A DNA stretch of 64,000 bases from Phorcus lineatus. Its lineage: Eukaryota > Mollusca > Gastropoda > Trochida > Trochidae. The stretch's first letter is position 1, and every line of letters starts with the position of its first letter. A program made the position numbers and the translations under genes. Positions 37,145 to 49,087 of this stretch are shown here, one piece after another. The DNA lies in contig OV121088.1 of the NCBI GenBank assembly GCA_921293015.1, positions 35,584,010-35,648,009 of the forward strand, written 5' to 3'. The notes below the pieces were generated by a model that ran no database searches, had not been told where the DNA came from, and worked only from the letters and a program-made list of their open reading frames with translations.

Positions 37145-37490
37145 GCATCTTTAATTCATAATATGCAGATTGTGTAGATCAGGAGAGATCGAAGCTGAGT
37201 ATCATTTTCTACTCCATTGTGAATCACTTTCACATATTAGAAAGCAATACATTAATGTTGCAATAAGGTCAAAACACCACTTCATTGAATTAATGTCAAA
37301 TAAAAATGAAGAATGCATTAGAAAAATTGCAATGTATATTTACCATGCTATGGAATTTCGGGAATCATTTATAACATAAACATCTTATATGTCTTGATGT
37401 ATACGCATGTGCATTATGTTTGTTAATATTTATGTATTCTATGTTGTTAAAGGCCGATGGCCTAAATATCAACCGAAATAAACAACAACA
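37145..37490 (+). pseudogene. LINE 3' fragment (RT C-terminal Cys motif)
   Basis: The plus frame reads ICRLCRSGEIEAEYHFLL followed by HC and about 50 more residues to a stop at 37,377. The CxxC..E.EYHFLL.C signature is typical of the C-terminal end of non-LTR retrotransposon polyproteins. It is followed by a short 3' tail with a GGCCGATGGCC hairpin (37,452-37,462), a common LINE 3' end form. No upstream reverse transcriptase domain remains. Confidence 0.65.
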
Positions 37491-37722
37491 TAGAGGCTAT
37501 TTAAGGTTATTTATACCCCAACTGAAGAAGCCAGTGTTAGATGATAATTTGATGGCGTTCACTAATGCCTTCATGCCTTCTTTTGAAATAATCAAGGTGT
37601 CTATAAAGTAATAAGTGAAAAAAAATGAAAAATAAAATATTTAATGATGAATTATTTATATATAGTATACAAATGAATAATATGAGAATCGACACAGCCG
37701 GGTCAGCAGATGTGCAACCCTC

Positions 37723-37818
37723 CAATCTAGTTAAAACTAGATGTAATGCTCACGTCCGCTAAGTCCTACATTAATGGACTTACGGGACGGAGAAATTAAA
37801 TCTAGTTTTAACTAGATC
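37723..37818. mobile_element. 96-bp hairpin MITE with 11-bp direct repeats
   Basis: ATCTAGTTAAAACTAGAT at the left and ATCTAGTTTTAACTAGAT at the right, with an inner inverted pair around GTCCGCTAAGTCC and GGACTTACGGGAC. Exact 11-mers GTGCAACCCTC flank it (37,712-37,722 and 37,819-37,829). Confidence 0.75.
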
Positions 37819-39579
37819 GTGCAACCCTCATGGCGTGGGACCCCGCAAGAAGAAGCACAAGACCGCACGAAAGAGCCACCCCAATCCCCAGGGAGGTCAC
37901 CGAACCCTCTAAGTTCAAGAGGGGCTCAACAAAAAAGGATAAAGACAAAATATAACAAAAGGGAGGGGTGGGTTGCTGAGCTTCACAGCAAAAATTCTTT
38001 TTGTTGAAACATCATGGGAAGATGGTTGCAGTTGTTAATTTAGATGTGTTGGACTTTGTTGTCCGTCCAGTATTGTTTAGTTAGTATAGTAAACTGTCCA
38101 GTTTTCTGAATAAGTGGTAGCACATAACAGTTTTGTTTTCTTTAGATTTGCCATGGTTCATAAGAAACATTTTGTTAACACACATTATAAACTAATACAG
38201 TTCCTTCTCACTAACAGTCCCGCTTACTAAACTGAGAGTTCATACTTATTAAGATGACTTGAAAACGTTTAAGATTGTACTTAGATTTAGATTAAAAGGA
38301 TTGTTTTAATTCATTACAGCAATTCTCTCTCAATAGCATGAGTAAGTGATATATCTATCAAATACATTGCTGTCATAACACTTGCTGGTTGTCTCTTACT
38401 TTCTTAATCTATTTGTCAGCTTATGCTCTATTATCGTCATTAATCCAAACTAATTGGAACAGTTCAGTTGTGTGCTGGTAAGCGTGTCGCTGTCACAACA
38501 ATCACTGTAGGCATTCTTCCTTTAAGGCGTTTTTCCCTGTAGGCATTATTAACCCTAACCGATAATTTAGCATAACATTTCGATATCCACATGCGATATC
38601 TGAATGGCTAAATGTCGCAAAAATCAAATCGTCATCGAAAGCTGTGACACTGTTGATGATTTATGACGTTAAACAATTTAGTAAAGTGGTGATGTCACAA
38701 TGTTATGCCTGATAGTTCTGTTTTCGAAGAGATTCGTAATATTCTTTCGGTAAAAATCAGAGGGGCCGCGCTTGTACTTTATTAACATATCATCTTTGAA
38801 TGATGTCACGAAACAATGACACACGACTTCAACAACAATATAATCATGTCGCCACTAGCAATGACCCTGGTCGAAGATTTTAAATTCACGGCCAAATTAG
38901 ATTATTTTTAACGTCTTTATAGGTGGAAATATAACTTACACGAATTAAAATCGATACGCTTGAAAAGAAATAAAGTAGCCTCAACCATCATGTGTGGAGA
39001 AACCCAGGGAAGAAGCTATTTAATTGCTAACCACATTGACACTGATCATATACTATATATATATTATAGTTTTACATATTTTATCAAAGTCAATTTCTCC
39101 CAAGCTTTTGGCGAAAGCTTTTAAAGAAAACTTTAATGGTAATAGTCGCCAAAACCTTACGTCCAAACTTTAGGTCGGCTACTTTCTCATTTTAGCTCTG
39201 ATAGTCTGTTTTTTAGTTTTAGCTTTTTCGACATCGTCTCTAAAAAGACGGGCCCTATAAATCTGAAATCTTGTGTACAGACTCTAGACTACTACTTATT
39301 GTATTAACTTCTTCTACAAATAAAAAATAGATCAGAGCCTAATGTTGTGTAAAGACACCTTGGTCAATGTGACTTATGATTTAAAATTTTGGTAACATAT
39401 GGCCCCTTTTATAATAGAAAATAGTTGAAGCCAGATGACTTATGGAGCAAATGGCTCCATATTTCATCCATTTGTCCATTCATTATGAATTTATCTGCTG
39501 CTACCATTCCTTCACTGGCCAATGCAAATCTTGCTTCAATATAATGGTGCAGATCTCTCAATGGTGATCTGGGACAATC

Positions 39580-40060
39580 TTAAAGGCCACAGCGTATGTT
39601 GTTGGAGTCAAATCGGTCAAACTTCATAAATGGTGTTATTCAATAGAGAAATAGTGGTTGTTTATGAAAATAAGAATCTTAGGGCTTATCAGTTCACAGT
39701 AGTGACAATAAACAAGTTAAAGTCATAATTTAAGATCGAAAACCGGACAATGGCGCGCGCCAATGGTTGAAACGTAATTTTGGAATATTATTTAATGCAG
39801 GCATATTGACAAAAAGAGTCTGATATGGATAAGTAAGTAATATAAGTGATATAACATATAAACATGTAAATGATAAGCAGAATTTTTACTTCTTAAAATT
39901 TATATGGCCGTTTTTCGATTATCTTTGATAACAAGAAAATAGTTTTGAGTTGAAAATGAAACTTTAAAAAGGTGATTTGAACTTACCTCAGGGCAAATGG
40001 TATTTTGACTCTATTCAAGCTAAATACAAAAATGATAAATGATTCTCTATGTCACTTTAA
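39580..40060 (+). mobile_element. TTAA MITE, diverged copy 4
   Basis: Starts TTAAAGGCCACAGCGTATG. It shares the interior with copy 1 in the same orientation (GGTGTTATTCAATAG, GATCGAAAACCGGACAATGG, GCGCGCCAATGG, AACGTAATTTTGGA) and ends at a TTAA at 40,057-40,060. The 481-bp length nearly equals the 483 bp of copy 1. The terminal repeats are decayed. Confidence 0.65.
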
Positions 40061-40310
40061 GGATGGCTATTGCTACTCATTTCCTTATCCCAACATTTGC
40101 AGAAAAGTGTGCTTTCTGTATTGCAACATACCAGTACCATGCAATATACCAATACCGCGCACCCATAGACAATTTCCAGGAGATTTCTGATTGAACAATC
40201 AAGTTCAGGTGCAGTGTGTTGAAGAGCTGGCACATAGGGAAGGTGTAATGCAGCAAGGCTCTCATTAGCCATCGACAGAGACATTAAAGAGTTTCTTTGA
40301 TAAAAGAGAA

Positions 40311-40472
40311 CAGGGGAAATAACCGACCAACGTTGGTCGGATATCTCCCCTGTTCTTACTATTTCGAATAGCAACAGCTGTTAGCCAACCGGCCCGCATC
40401 CTTTAGTGGATCCGAGAGTCCTCTCAGCACAGTAAGCCGCCAGCAATACCGTGGAATACGCCTTTTGACTAG
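40311..40472. mobile_element. 162-bp insertion with 18-bp target duplication
   Basis: Exact 18-mers TTCTTTGATAAAAGAGAA flank it at 40,293-40,310 and 40,473-40,490. The insert opens with a strong hairpin (CAGGGGAAATAACCGACCAA folding with TTGGTCGGATATCTCCCCTG) and continues with GC-richer sequence ending CTTTTGACTAG. There is no poly(A) tail and no recognisable tRNA boxes. The long duplication suggests a retroposed small RNA or SINE of unknown origin. Confidence 0.6.
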
Positions 40473-40851
40473 TTCTTTGATAAAAGAGAAAACACAGCCT
40501 TGGATTATGAAAATTTTAATAACAACAGAATGTACCATTCTAGACACTGCATCAACAGGTATACAATAACTTATCAAGAAATTACGATTTCACTTACATC
40601 ACAAAAGCTAGCATATTGCAGGGAGAAAGCCTGCAAGTCATTGTCACCATGCATCATGGTGAAATCTGACCCTTGTCATGAAACTGCCTTCAAAACATCT
40701 CATTTTGTTTTATTCATGGGTCAATGATCTGTATATCTTTCTCTATCAGAGTATTCTTTGGCAAACACTATTAACTCCTTTAATGCCCTTATATCTTCAG
40801 TGGAGGTTTATTTCCATTAGGATGCACCTCATGGGCAGCCATCTTTAAAAG

Positions 40852-40897
40852 GCCATGGCAAGGACCTGTATTATAGATTACAGGTCCTTGGCCATGG
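40852..40897. repeat. 46-bp hairpin
   Basis: CCATGGCAAGGACCTGTA pairs with TACAGGTCCTTGGCCATGG around a short AT loop with a single bulge. Confidence 0.8.
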
Positions 40898-41078
40898 TAA
40901 CCATTTTTATGTAAAAGTATTCCAGCTAAACCTACTGGTGGGACCAGTCAGTTTGGCAACTTCATTCTATTAACAGAACAAGACAAGCCAAACCCAGTTC
41001 AATAACAAAAGTTTTTCATTGAAGCCTGCCAGATCCAGAGGGGATTCCAACACTCAGTGGGAATTTTTCCGACAATTA

Positions 41079-41225
41079 GGAAATATCCCCTTTGAGATTG
41101 AAAGTAACTGGAGATATCCCTTTTAAGATTGAAAGTAACTGGAGATATCCCCTTTAAGATTGAAAGTAACTGGAGATATCACCTTTAAGATTGAAAGTAA
41201 CTGGAGATATCACCTTTAAGATTGA
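41079..41225. repeat. 31-bp tandem repeat
   Basis: About 4.7 units of 31 bp containing AAGATTGAAAGTAACTGGAG. The unit variants differ mainly at CCCCTTT/CCTTTT/CACCTTT. Confidence 0.9.
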
Positions 41226-43167
41226 ATCTTACTGTAAGTAAGATGAAACTTACATGAACTTTACACATGTATGTTTCATTTGTAAAACGACAACACATAA
41301 ATTGTCAGCAAGATGAAGACATATGACATAAAAAACATGCAAAACTGGTCTTCTAACTTGATGCAAAATATACTGACTATGACACTGGACAATAATAAAA
41401 AGCATACATCTGTGCCTTTTAAGTATGATTGCAGATCAATTTGTAACATTTTGAGAATAGAAAAAACTATATATACTTAAAAAGTTTCGGTCAATGTACA
41501 TATAAAATAAAAATGAAGAGATCAGCCAATGATCAGATCAGAAGAGAAGCTTGAAACAAAACACATGAAGATGTACAATCTTAATTTTTGTTTTATCAAA
41601 CAAGGACTTCCGTTGCCCTTAAGAATGTTTCCTTATCATGTAGATCACAATCAGATTATAGCCACAAATCAAGCATTATTAATGAATAAATGAAATAGTG
41701 TCAATAATACAAAAGTAAAATTCACACTTTCTTACAGATATTTTACAATATAATTGAGAAAAACACTGGTGAAATTATATTCAACTATACAAAAATAAAC
41801 AATAACAACCCTTAATGATTATCGTATTCCTTCAATCCAAATTTATACACAACAAAAAAAAGGGAAAATAAATCAAATATATATATATACATACATGTGA
41901 AGAGTCACTTCCACCTTTTTAAAATTCTCAAGGTAATATGACTAGTTGTTGGAGACTACAATTCCACTCCCCGTGTGGGAAATCTTCTCATACATTAAAG
42001 AACAGCAAGGGAAAGGGGTTTTTTTTATTGAAGGAGTAAATTACAGGTATTTTACCTGGGACCAACTCATATAGTGTGGTGTATATGTAGATTTTTATAT
42101 TGTTTCAAGCATACCAAAAAGACAGTATATGAATCTACCCCAGTTACATTTCTAGAAATAAAGAAGTTGTCTAAAGGATGTCATCATATATTGTTGCATA
42201 ACTTGAGAGACTGAAGCCTTTGAATAAGAGGGAACATGGTGGTTATTATGTACACTTATGAGTTCTTTATTCCCATTTGCCATATTAAAGAAGTGCATAT
42301 TAGTGCCTTTAGTCGTCTTATTGAAATTAATCGTGTTCAAAGGGATAAACGCTTCAAAATATTTCTTCTGCCAGGTTTTGTTTCATACAGACGAATTAGA
42401 TGTTTCTTCTCCACATGGGTCTGACAAACCATACAGGCAGATGCTTAGTCTGTCATCCAGACCCTATGGCAAAATATTAAGGAGCCTTCTTAAGTCTAGA
42501 AAATGTTGACAAGTCTAGTTGCCTCAGCCATAGGCTTTAAGAATTGTACAGGACTCCTTTTTTATATTATTTCATACCAAATATTGAAAAATACATTTTA
42601 AGCGAAACCTTTTTTTCAGGGACTATATGTTAGTCTAGCACATGCTCTATGACGAGTTCAGTGCAGAAAATATCAACAAATCATATAATTAGGTTTGAAA
42701 AAGAATTACAGCAGTGACCATTAAGAAGAAATGGTTCCCAGGAGTTACTTGCCCAAAGCTTTTGATACCATTAAATCTTAGCTGGAACCCTGTCTGTTTA
42801 GTCATCAAGTTTATGTCAGATCATGCCACTAAACAGGCTGTTATCAATCAAGTTTGTAAGCTGGCAGAGACAAGGTTTTATTTTTGTTAACCCTTATAAC
42901 ACGTTTGAGTCTTGTCAGACTGCCCGCACATGGCTTAAAATTGATAATAAATTTTAGGATTTGTGGAGAAAGGTCACTCATTTAGATACATTCATATGAA
43001 TGTATCCATGCAGCTGTCAAGATACGCTTGATTGGTTCTGAAGCTTTGAGATACAGCTATAGGTTATGTACACATCACCTCTTCTCAGGGGGGTAAATTA
43101 TCTACAATATATAAATTGACCTTGTGACTAATTTCTTAAAAAATACAATGAAAACATATATCATAAT

Positions 43168-43341
43168 CAGGGATTGGGAAAGACACTCTTGACAATAGGC
43201 CACTTTTAGGGCTTTTGATCATTTATGGAATTTTGAATGGGCCATTTCTATTGTAGCAATAGTAAAAATTTTAATTTCGATGGGCCATTTTTTCATCCAA
43301 AGTGCTAATTTGACCACGGCTCCATCCTTTCCAAATCCCTG
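43168..43341. mobile_element. 174-bp CAGGGATTGG MITE, intact
   Basis: Terminal inverted repeats CAGGGATTGGGAAAG and CTTTCCAAATCCCTG (14 of 15 match). CATAAT abuts both ends directly (43,162-43,167 and 43,342-43,347), a possible 6-bp target duplication. The ends resemble hAT, but hAT duplicates 8 bp. Diverged relatives lie at 18,654 and 21,600. Confidence 0.8.
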
Positions 43342-44277
43342 CATAATAAGGGGTTACGGTTTACCCTTATTAAACTTTTGCGGTAGCTAAATAGTCTATT
43401 GCTATCTAGTATTGCCATGCGATAGTCTCAGGTGACCTACCTACGGTAGCTACTATTGCGATAATTTGGGAGCCAAACAAAAATGTGTTAGAAAACTATA
43501 AATCATCTGATTGATAAGAAAATTTTGGCAATTTTCACTGTATCAACAATGTGTATCACTCTAAACCACACTTCCCCTAAGTTTGAATGTTTGAATTCTA
43601 ATAAACTTGCATAAAATACATGGATAAGTGATTTTGAATAAATTCTGATCCATAAAAGACTTAACATGTGTTCATGTTCTCTATCAATTAAGTACAAACT
43701 TTGATATTGATTAAGTTACAAGTACTACGCTCCCTATCTATACAGTACTATTGCAAAGCTAACTATTGCCATTCATGGACAGTTCAATGTAGCATTACGC
43801 CCCTAATCATAATATACCTAGTATCTTTATATAAAAAATGCATCAAAATATTGCCATCAACAATTATAGAAATAAAATTATTCAACTAGGTTACAAACTC
43901 TTTATCATTTGAGTAGATGATTAAATATTCAAAACGTTGTCAAACACTGGAAATAACTCTCAATAAAAATTTGTCACTAAACTTGACAAGAAGAACAAAA
44001 TGATTTTGATAATGTCATTGGCTGAGGGGTGATGTATGGTATTTATTTTGCAATGATTGAGCTGAATGACTGGCAGATTTTAATACAATGGTACATCTCT
44101 CTGATATCGCTGTTCACCGGTGCCAATGTTTGGTCACTATTCAGCCAATGGCCTTACATATAAAGTATTTCCAGATTTCTGTACAGATGCTTTCACTTCC
44201 TTGACAGATCTGAAGGAACCATATATATTTTTTTTTACATTTCATTCTTGATTAACACTGATCTCTTATTGAAATAG

Positions 44278-44283
44278 TTTATT
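44278..44283 (-). terminator. Candidate poly(A) signal, KIAA1191-like gene
   Basis: AATAAA on the minus strand, about 236 nucleotides past the stop codon. Confidence 0.4.
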
Positions 44284-44518
44284 CTTTGAAATATCGACTT
44301 TCTTATTCCCATTCCGTAATCACAAATAAAGAGGACCTATCTCGCGTTTCTTGGTTGACATGTCATCATCAATGTTCATCCCAACAAAACAAAAAAAACC
44401 GATCTGTCTCTGCAAACAGAACTTTTTATAAAACCAGCTGTCTTATTCCAATTCTGTTTATCAATAAGTAAACAGGATTTCAATGTCCCATACCTCTTCC
44501 AGCCCAACTGTCAAGTTT

Positions 44519-47500
44519 TCAAAATGAACTTGGACCTAGCGCATTCATATCTCTATTTTCAACATTCATGACTTTCTTTCCACCGTAGAGCCATCCCGAC
44601 AAGGACGACCAGGTGGATTGGGTAGAATCAACTGTATCAGTAGGCACATTTGTCTTTATAACACCCCCTTCAAAAGAACTTTCCTTTTTCTTAGTGTCCT
44701 TGGCATCTCTGACAGCAAGAGCAGTGTTCGATGACGAAACATCTGTGCTTTTTGACGCAACGACCATTGCTTGAAGATTTGTGCCAGAAGATCCACGGAC
44801 CATTTTTGAGATTGGCCCAAGCTGAGGATTTTGGATACCAATCTGATGTGTTTTCTCGAAAAGTTTGACGGCAGCCTTGGAGGAGGGCTCTGTTCCGATG
44901 CTACCATGCGGCGAGCTGCTGTCAAGTCCGATACCTTGATCGTCGAACTTTGCTGTGAACTGTTGTTTCAAGACTTCAGAGGGCTTCTTACTTATGATGA
45001 GTTTTGGTATGATGACATCTGGGGATGCAGCGATGCTTGATGTATCTGTGGGTTAGAAATGTCGGATTGGTTAAACTTGTTTTGAAAAGAAAGGTTCCAT
45101 GATATATAATACATAATTTGAGGTTGCTAAAAAGGGAACAATGAAATGAATCAAATGACCTGAAAAGAAATAATCAATAGTTTGATTTTTCATAAAATCT
45201 ACTATTTTCTATGACAAAGTGTAGATGAAAATTATATACACAAACAATGAATGGAGAACAGGTGGGTAAGCTAATTATCTAAATAATGTTTTTTTCAATG
45301 GCAAAACATCTCAATCTTTTCGGTACACCGAGGCAAAAAGTAAGGTAATTATTGTAAAGGATCCTCATTTATAATATCACTACATCGCAGTATCCTGCTC
45401 TCAAACAACCATTTATCATAATAATAAGTTATTTCATCTATACCCATTAACATAAACATAAACTTACTATGTTTATTTTTTATTATAATTTTATTTCTTT
45501 TAAACAGGTACATTTAAACATATTAAACATGTAGTTTTGTTCAACACAATAGACTACTATGTTTATAGTACCAAAAAAAAAAAAATCAAAAAAAAACAAA
45601 AAAAAACACTACTTCATTACTACTACAACTTCTAGAATGCCACTATAGGAGTTCATAAACTTACTAGTTCAACAGCAGAAGTTTTATCAACACCTTCTTC
45701 TAACAAACTCACATGCACACAAGTGACACTGCCTGTATCAACTGCCTACAGCACGAGCTGAGTGAAAGTGCTCTGACTTATGTCAAGCTGTTTAAAAGAT
45801 CATGGGTGGCACAACATTACACAATTTCTAAAGCTTGTCCACATGGAACACAAATTGCATCACAGGTTACACAATAGAGGAAGGCTTCACAGGTCAGTGA
45901 CCTCACCTGCAGTCAATTTTCTTTCAGGTGACAATCAAAAGGACATTAATATAGTGGAGAAAGAAATTTCTATATTATTTGTACATCAAACGAAAGAAGT
46001 TGTATATGCTTTCAACAAGGATAATTATTTCAGGAGGTTGGATACAAAATTACTCAAAAATTACGTTTAGTGTTTTTATACAATTTGTGGTTTTCTTAAC
46101 TGATGTATTCCTCTGAAAAAAAAAGAGAAAATAGTTTTTAATTGCAAAATGTGGGTAAAATATTCAATAAGCTTCAATGCAGGAAGAAATTCATTCAAAA
46201 TATGATTTTTCTTTTGTGACACATTGGCAAATTTAAAATTTTTTTTTTTATATGTTTCCATAATAATTTTCTTCTAAAAAATGACTTTGTGTGAGACATA
46301 TGCAATTCACCAATTGAGTGTATGCGCACACAAAGAATTCCAACCTTTTAAGAAAAGAGCAAGTATATGGATATAAAAAATACCAGATTTATAAAATACT
46401 TCGAAAAAATACAGATAAAGATAAAAATGTTTCAACAAAAAGCATGATCTGCATCATCGTGTATGTTTGTATCCTTGGTTTGACAATATTTTCATTTCTT
46501 ATGAAATTTGGATTGTGGAACAAGCCATTTGGCTTATTCTAACCCCACTCCAAAATAAAATTCATCAAGCTTGATACAAAACATAACAACAAAATCGAAA
46601 AATACAAAACTAATGAAAACATATTTGTGATATAAATATCAAATTATACTGAAAATTATCAAGTAGTTTTGGGTATGCCTAGTCATTGGGTTAACTGCAA
46701 CTTATGATTATAAACGTTAATCAAATTCAAAGTAATTTTAGTGATTGAGGCAATCAAGAAAATCGTTTACTGATGAACTCATGTAGAGAATTAAGAATAT
46801 ATTTGAAGGACTCGGATCTGTGGCAGGTCTCTAATCTATGGCGGATTTCCTTATCTGTGGCGCGTCTAATTGTAAGACTGTTTCATAACGTCATGCTAGG
46901 TGACGTCATTGTGCGATGACGTCATAATAGCTAACTGTTCTCGTCGTAAGGCCTAATTGCGTCGCTAGCGAAATAATTAGGAAAGTCACAGAGAGATATT
47001 GCAAACGGATAACAACCAAATAATAAGAGTCCAAATATGAAAATACATTAAACAATACCTTACATGTAAATAAGACATTTACGGCTTCATGCCACATCAA
47101 TTGTGTTTATTTTGTAGGATCATTTTGTAGAGTCTTACTCTTACATATTACTTTTCGTTAAGTAGCTCAAATTTGCCACTTCCTTATAGAACTGTATTCT
47201 TCACTGAATCTGTATAACTGCCATTATCAAACTCCTCAATCAACACTGGTGCCACCTCTTCATGTCTTTGCAAAAAAAGGATTAAACACTGAAATATCTT
47301 TCTTTCTCACCTGAGTTAGATTTATGATCTTCTTGATGCAGAGTGTGGAATTTACTCTTACGAGGTTTGAATCTAATAGGTATAGGAAAATCGTCATGCA
47401 CTGGAGGCGATGATGACATCAAACTATCTTCTTCAAACTGGCTGTATCGATCTCCCATCCCACGGAAAACGCCAAACACATTAGTTTGAGTAGAACTACC

Positions 47501-47524
47501 AGATGGAAGGCCCTTGTCACTCAT
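44519..47524 (-). CDS. KIAA1191: KIAA1191/P33MONOX-like protein
   Basis: Two coding exons, 47524-47311 and 45045-44519, split in phase 1 (246 codons plus stop). The N-terminal stretch DRYSQFEEDSLMSSSPP, then IRFKPRKSKFHTLHQED, matches in layout the YDDTLEDP-PPP-KPVIPERKYQHL region I recall from human KIAA1191. A middle LIISKKPSEVLKQQF region corresponds to its LITKQTQESIQHF. The protein ends RDMNALGPSSF, against RDLNVLTPTGF in human. The family is annotated as a putative flavin monooxygenase and neuronal-survival factor, but has no clear catalytic fold; I see no FAD motif here. It is low-complexity, Ser-rich and soluble. A non-coding 5' exon portion may begin at an acceptor near 47,632. It is divergent from the ARL10-like gene, as in human. 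Confidence 0.75.
46838..46985. repeat. CRE-rich repeat fragment in intron
   Basis: Contains TGACGTCA at 46,901-46,908 and 46,917-46,924 plus AACGTCAT at 46,888, in a CpG-richer block ending CGCTAGCGAAATAATTAG. This spacing and content resemble the bodies of the elements at 49,623 and 57,246 in reverse orientation. It lies in the KIAA1191-like intron. Confidence 0.4.
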
Positions 47525-47645
47525 GTTTCTGATTGTCTTAAAGAACTATGTTAATATAAAGTCAAATCAGAGTGTCACATCAAATGAGATTCCAGCATTT
47601 CATCTTCCACATCTTCTCTCGTCGTAGCAATTGCTTCCATTCACC

Positions 47646-48960
47646 TGGGGCAAAAAAATTAGAATAACTATATACATCACATATAAATTGCTTGATATTC
47701 AGTTGTTTACTTACACAGATTTATATAAATAAATAACTTTAATAGCCCAAAGGTTTTTAAAGGAAGTAGTTGCATGGGTGTGTTACATGAAAATTATGTC
47801 ATAAGTTATAGACAAATTAAAATCAAATTTTCAGTAGAAACAACTAAATTATCTAGTAAACACATACTTTACATAAATCTGTGAATTCTTTTTGGAGAAA
47901 TTAATAGTAGATACAAAATAACATCCTGCTCCAGAAGGATATGTCTAACCTTTTAACAATTGCAGATATAAAGTGAAGATAATTATGTGGAGGCTAAACA
48001 AAAGCACTCAAAGCAATCAACCAAGTAAATTCCCACATGCTTATGAAAATGAATGAACTCAATGACAGTGTTTCCTAATCTTATCTTGGACGTTTTGGAA
48101 TACATCTTTTAAAAATTAAAACAAAATAGCCATGTTTATTTCAGAACTGTTTTTTTTTAAATTGAAACAATGAATGTGTCATTATTCTTTAAACTGTGCC
48201 ATAGCTAGGTTGATTTACTTTTCTATAATCTGATTGATGTTAGAAATACTAACGTCTAAAACCGTCGAAGTTATGACCATATTTCCCAAAATTTTAGTGC
48301 TTGTCCGGAAACGAGGACAGACATGTCAATGACCATTTACTGACAGCAGCTTTTCTAATCTAATCTTATAAATCAAAACATAAAATTTAAACTTTCTTTA
48401 AACTATAATAGTTTATATATTTTTTCTTTTGTGACTGTCAATGATTGCCATTTCTCTTTAAACAAATGGTATATAACATTTAATATGTTGATCTGTCCGA
48501 AAACGAGGACAGAAATATCAAAGACCATTTACTGATGGCAGCTTTACTAATCTAATCTTATAGGCTAAATCAAACATTATAAATTGAAACTTTCTTTAAA
48601 CTAGTCATCTTTAGTCTAGTGACTGTCAATGACTATCATATCTCTTTAACAAATGGTAATTAATATTTTCTCTATGAATCTCACCCGATCTTTCCGGAAT
48701 AAGTCGGACCATTCGCTGGCTTTATTTTTTTGTCACCCCAAAAGTACGAAGATCTTCAAGTATCGACTATAAAATATCCCAAAATTTATTAGGGGAAATT
48801 TTTAAATCCATTCTTTTGCAAGATAACTGCTGTATTTGATAAGTATGAACTAAATCGATAATTCGATTTGTGAAAAGATTCAGAATCGTGATTTTTAAGA
48901 CATTAATTCTGGAGTGTTATGCAGGAATTACAAAGCGAATGGGCCCTTAAATTGTAAACT
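47646..48960. other. Divergent upstream region KIAA1191-like/ARL10-like
   Basis: Between the two divergent genes. No coding segment. Includes an imperfect 192-bp tandem duplication at 48,302-48,685. Confidence 0.45.
48302..48685. repeat. Imperfect 192-bp tandem duplication
   Basis: TGTCCGGAAACGAGGACAGA and TGTCCGAAAACGAGGACAGA start two diverged units that share GACCATTTACTGA, TTTCTTTAAACTA and GACTGTCAATGA. Confidence 0.8.
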
Positions 48961-49087
48961 CATGACAGGGTTGATGAACTGATCTATGTACGTAGTCTCT
49001 GTTACTGGTTTCGAGAGGTTCTTTGCGCTGCGCTTATTTACGTCACAGAGGTGTTGTTGGTCTATTTATAGCACAGGGGTTGTCAAC

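Larger units (their letters stand above)
37840..44270. other. Long intergenic/3' flank, repeats only
   Basis: Between the LINE fragment and the KIAA1191-like gene I see no supportable coding exon. The interval holds the diverged TTAA MITE (39,580), the 162-bp insertion at 40,311, a hairpin at 40,852, a 31-bp tandem repeat at 41,079 and the MITE at 43,168. Confidence 0.55.

Noticed and set aside
45780-46070. 96-codon plus-strand ORF
   Set aside because: Lies in the KIAA1191-like intron, has no recognisable domain and no splice context.
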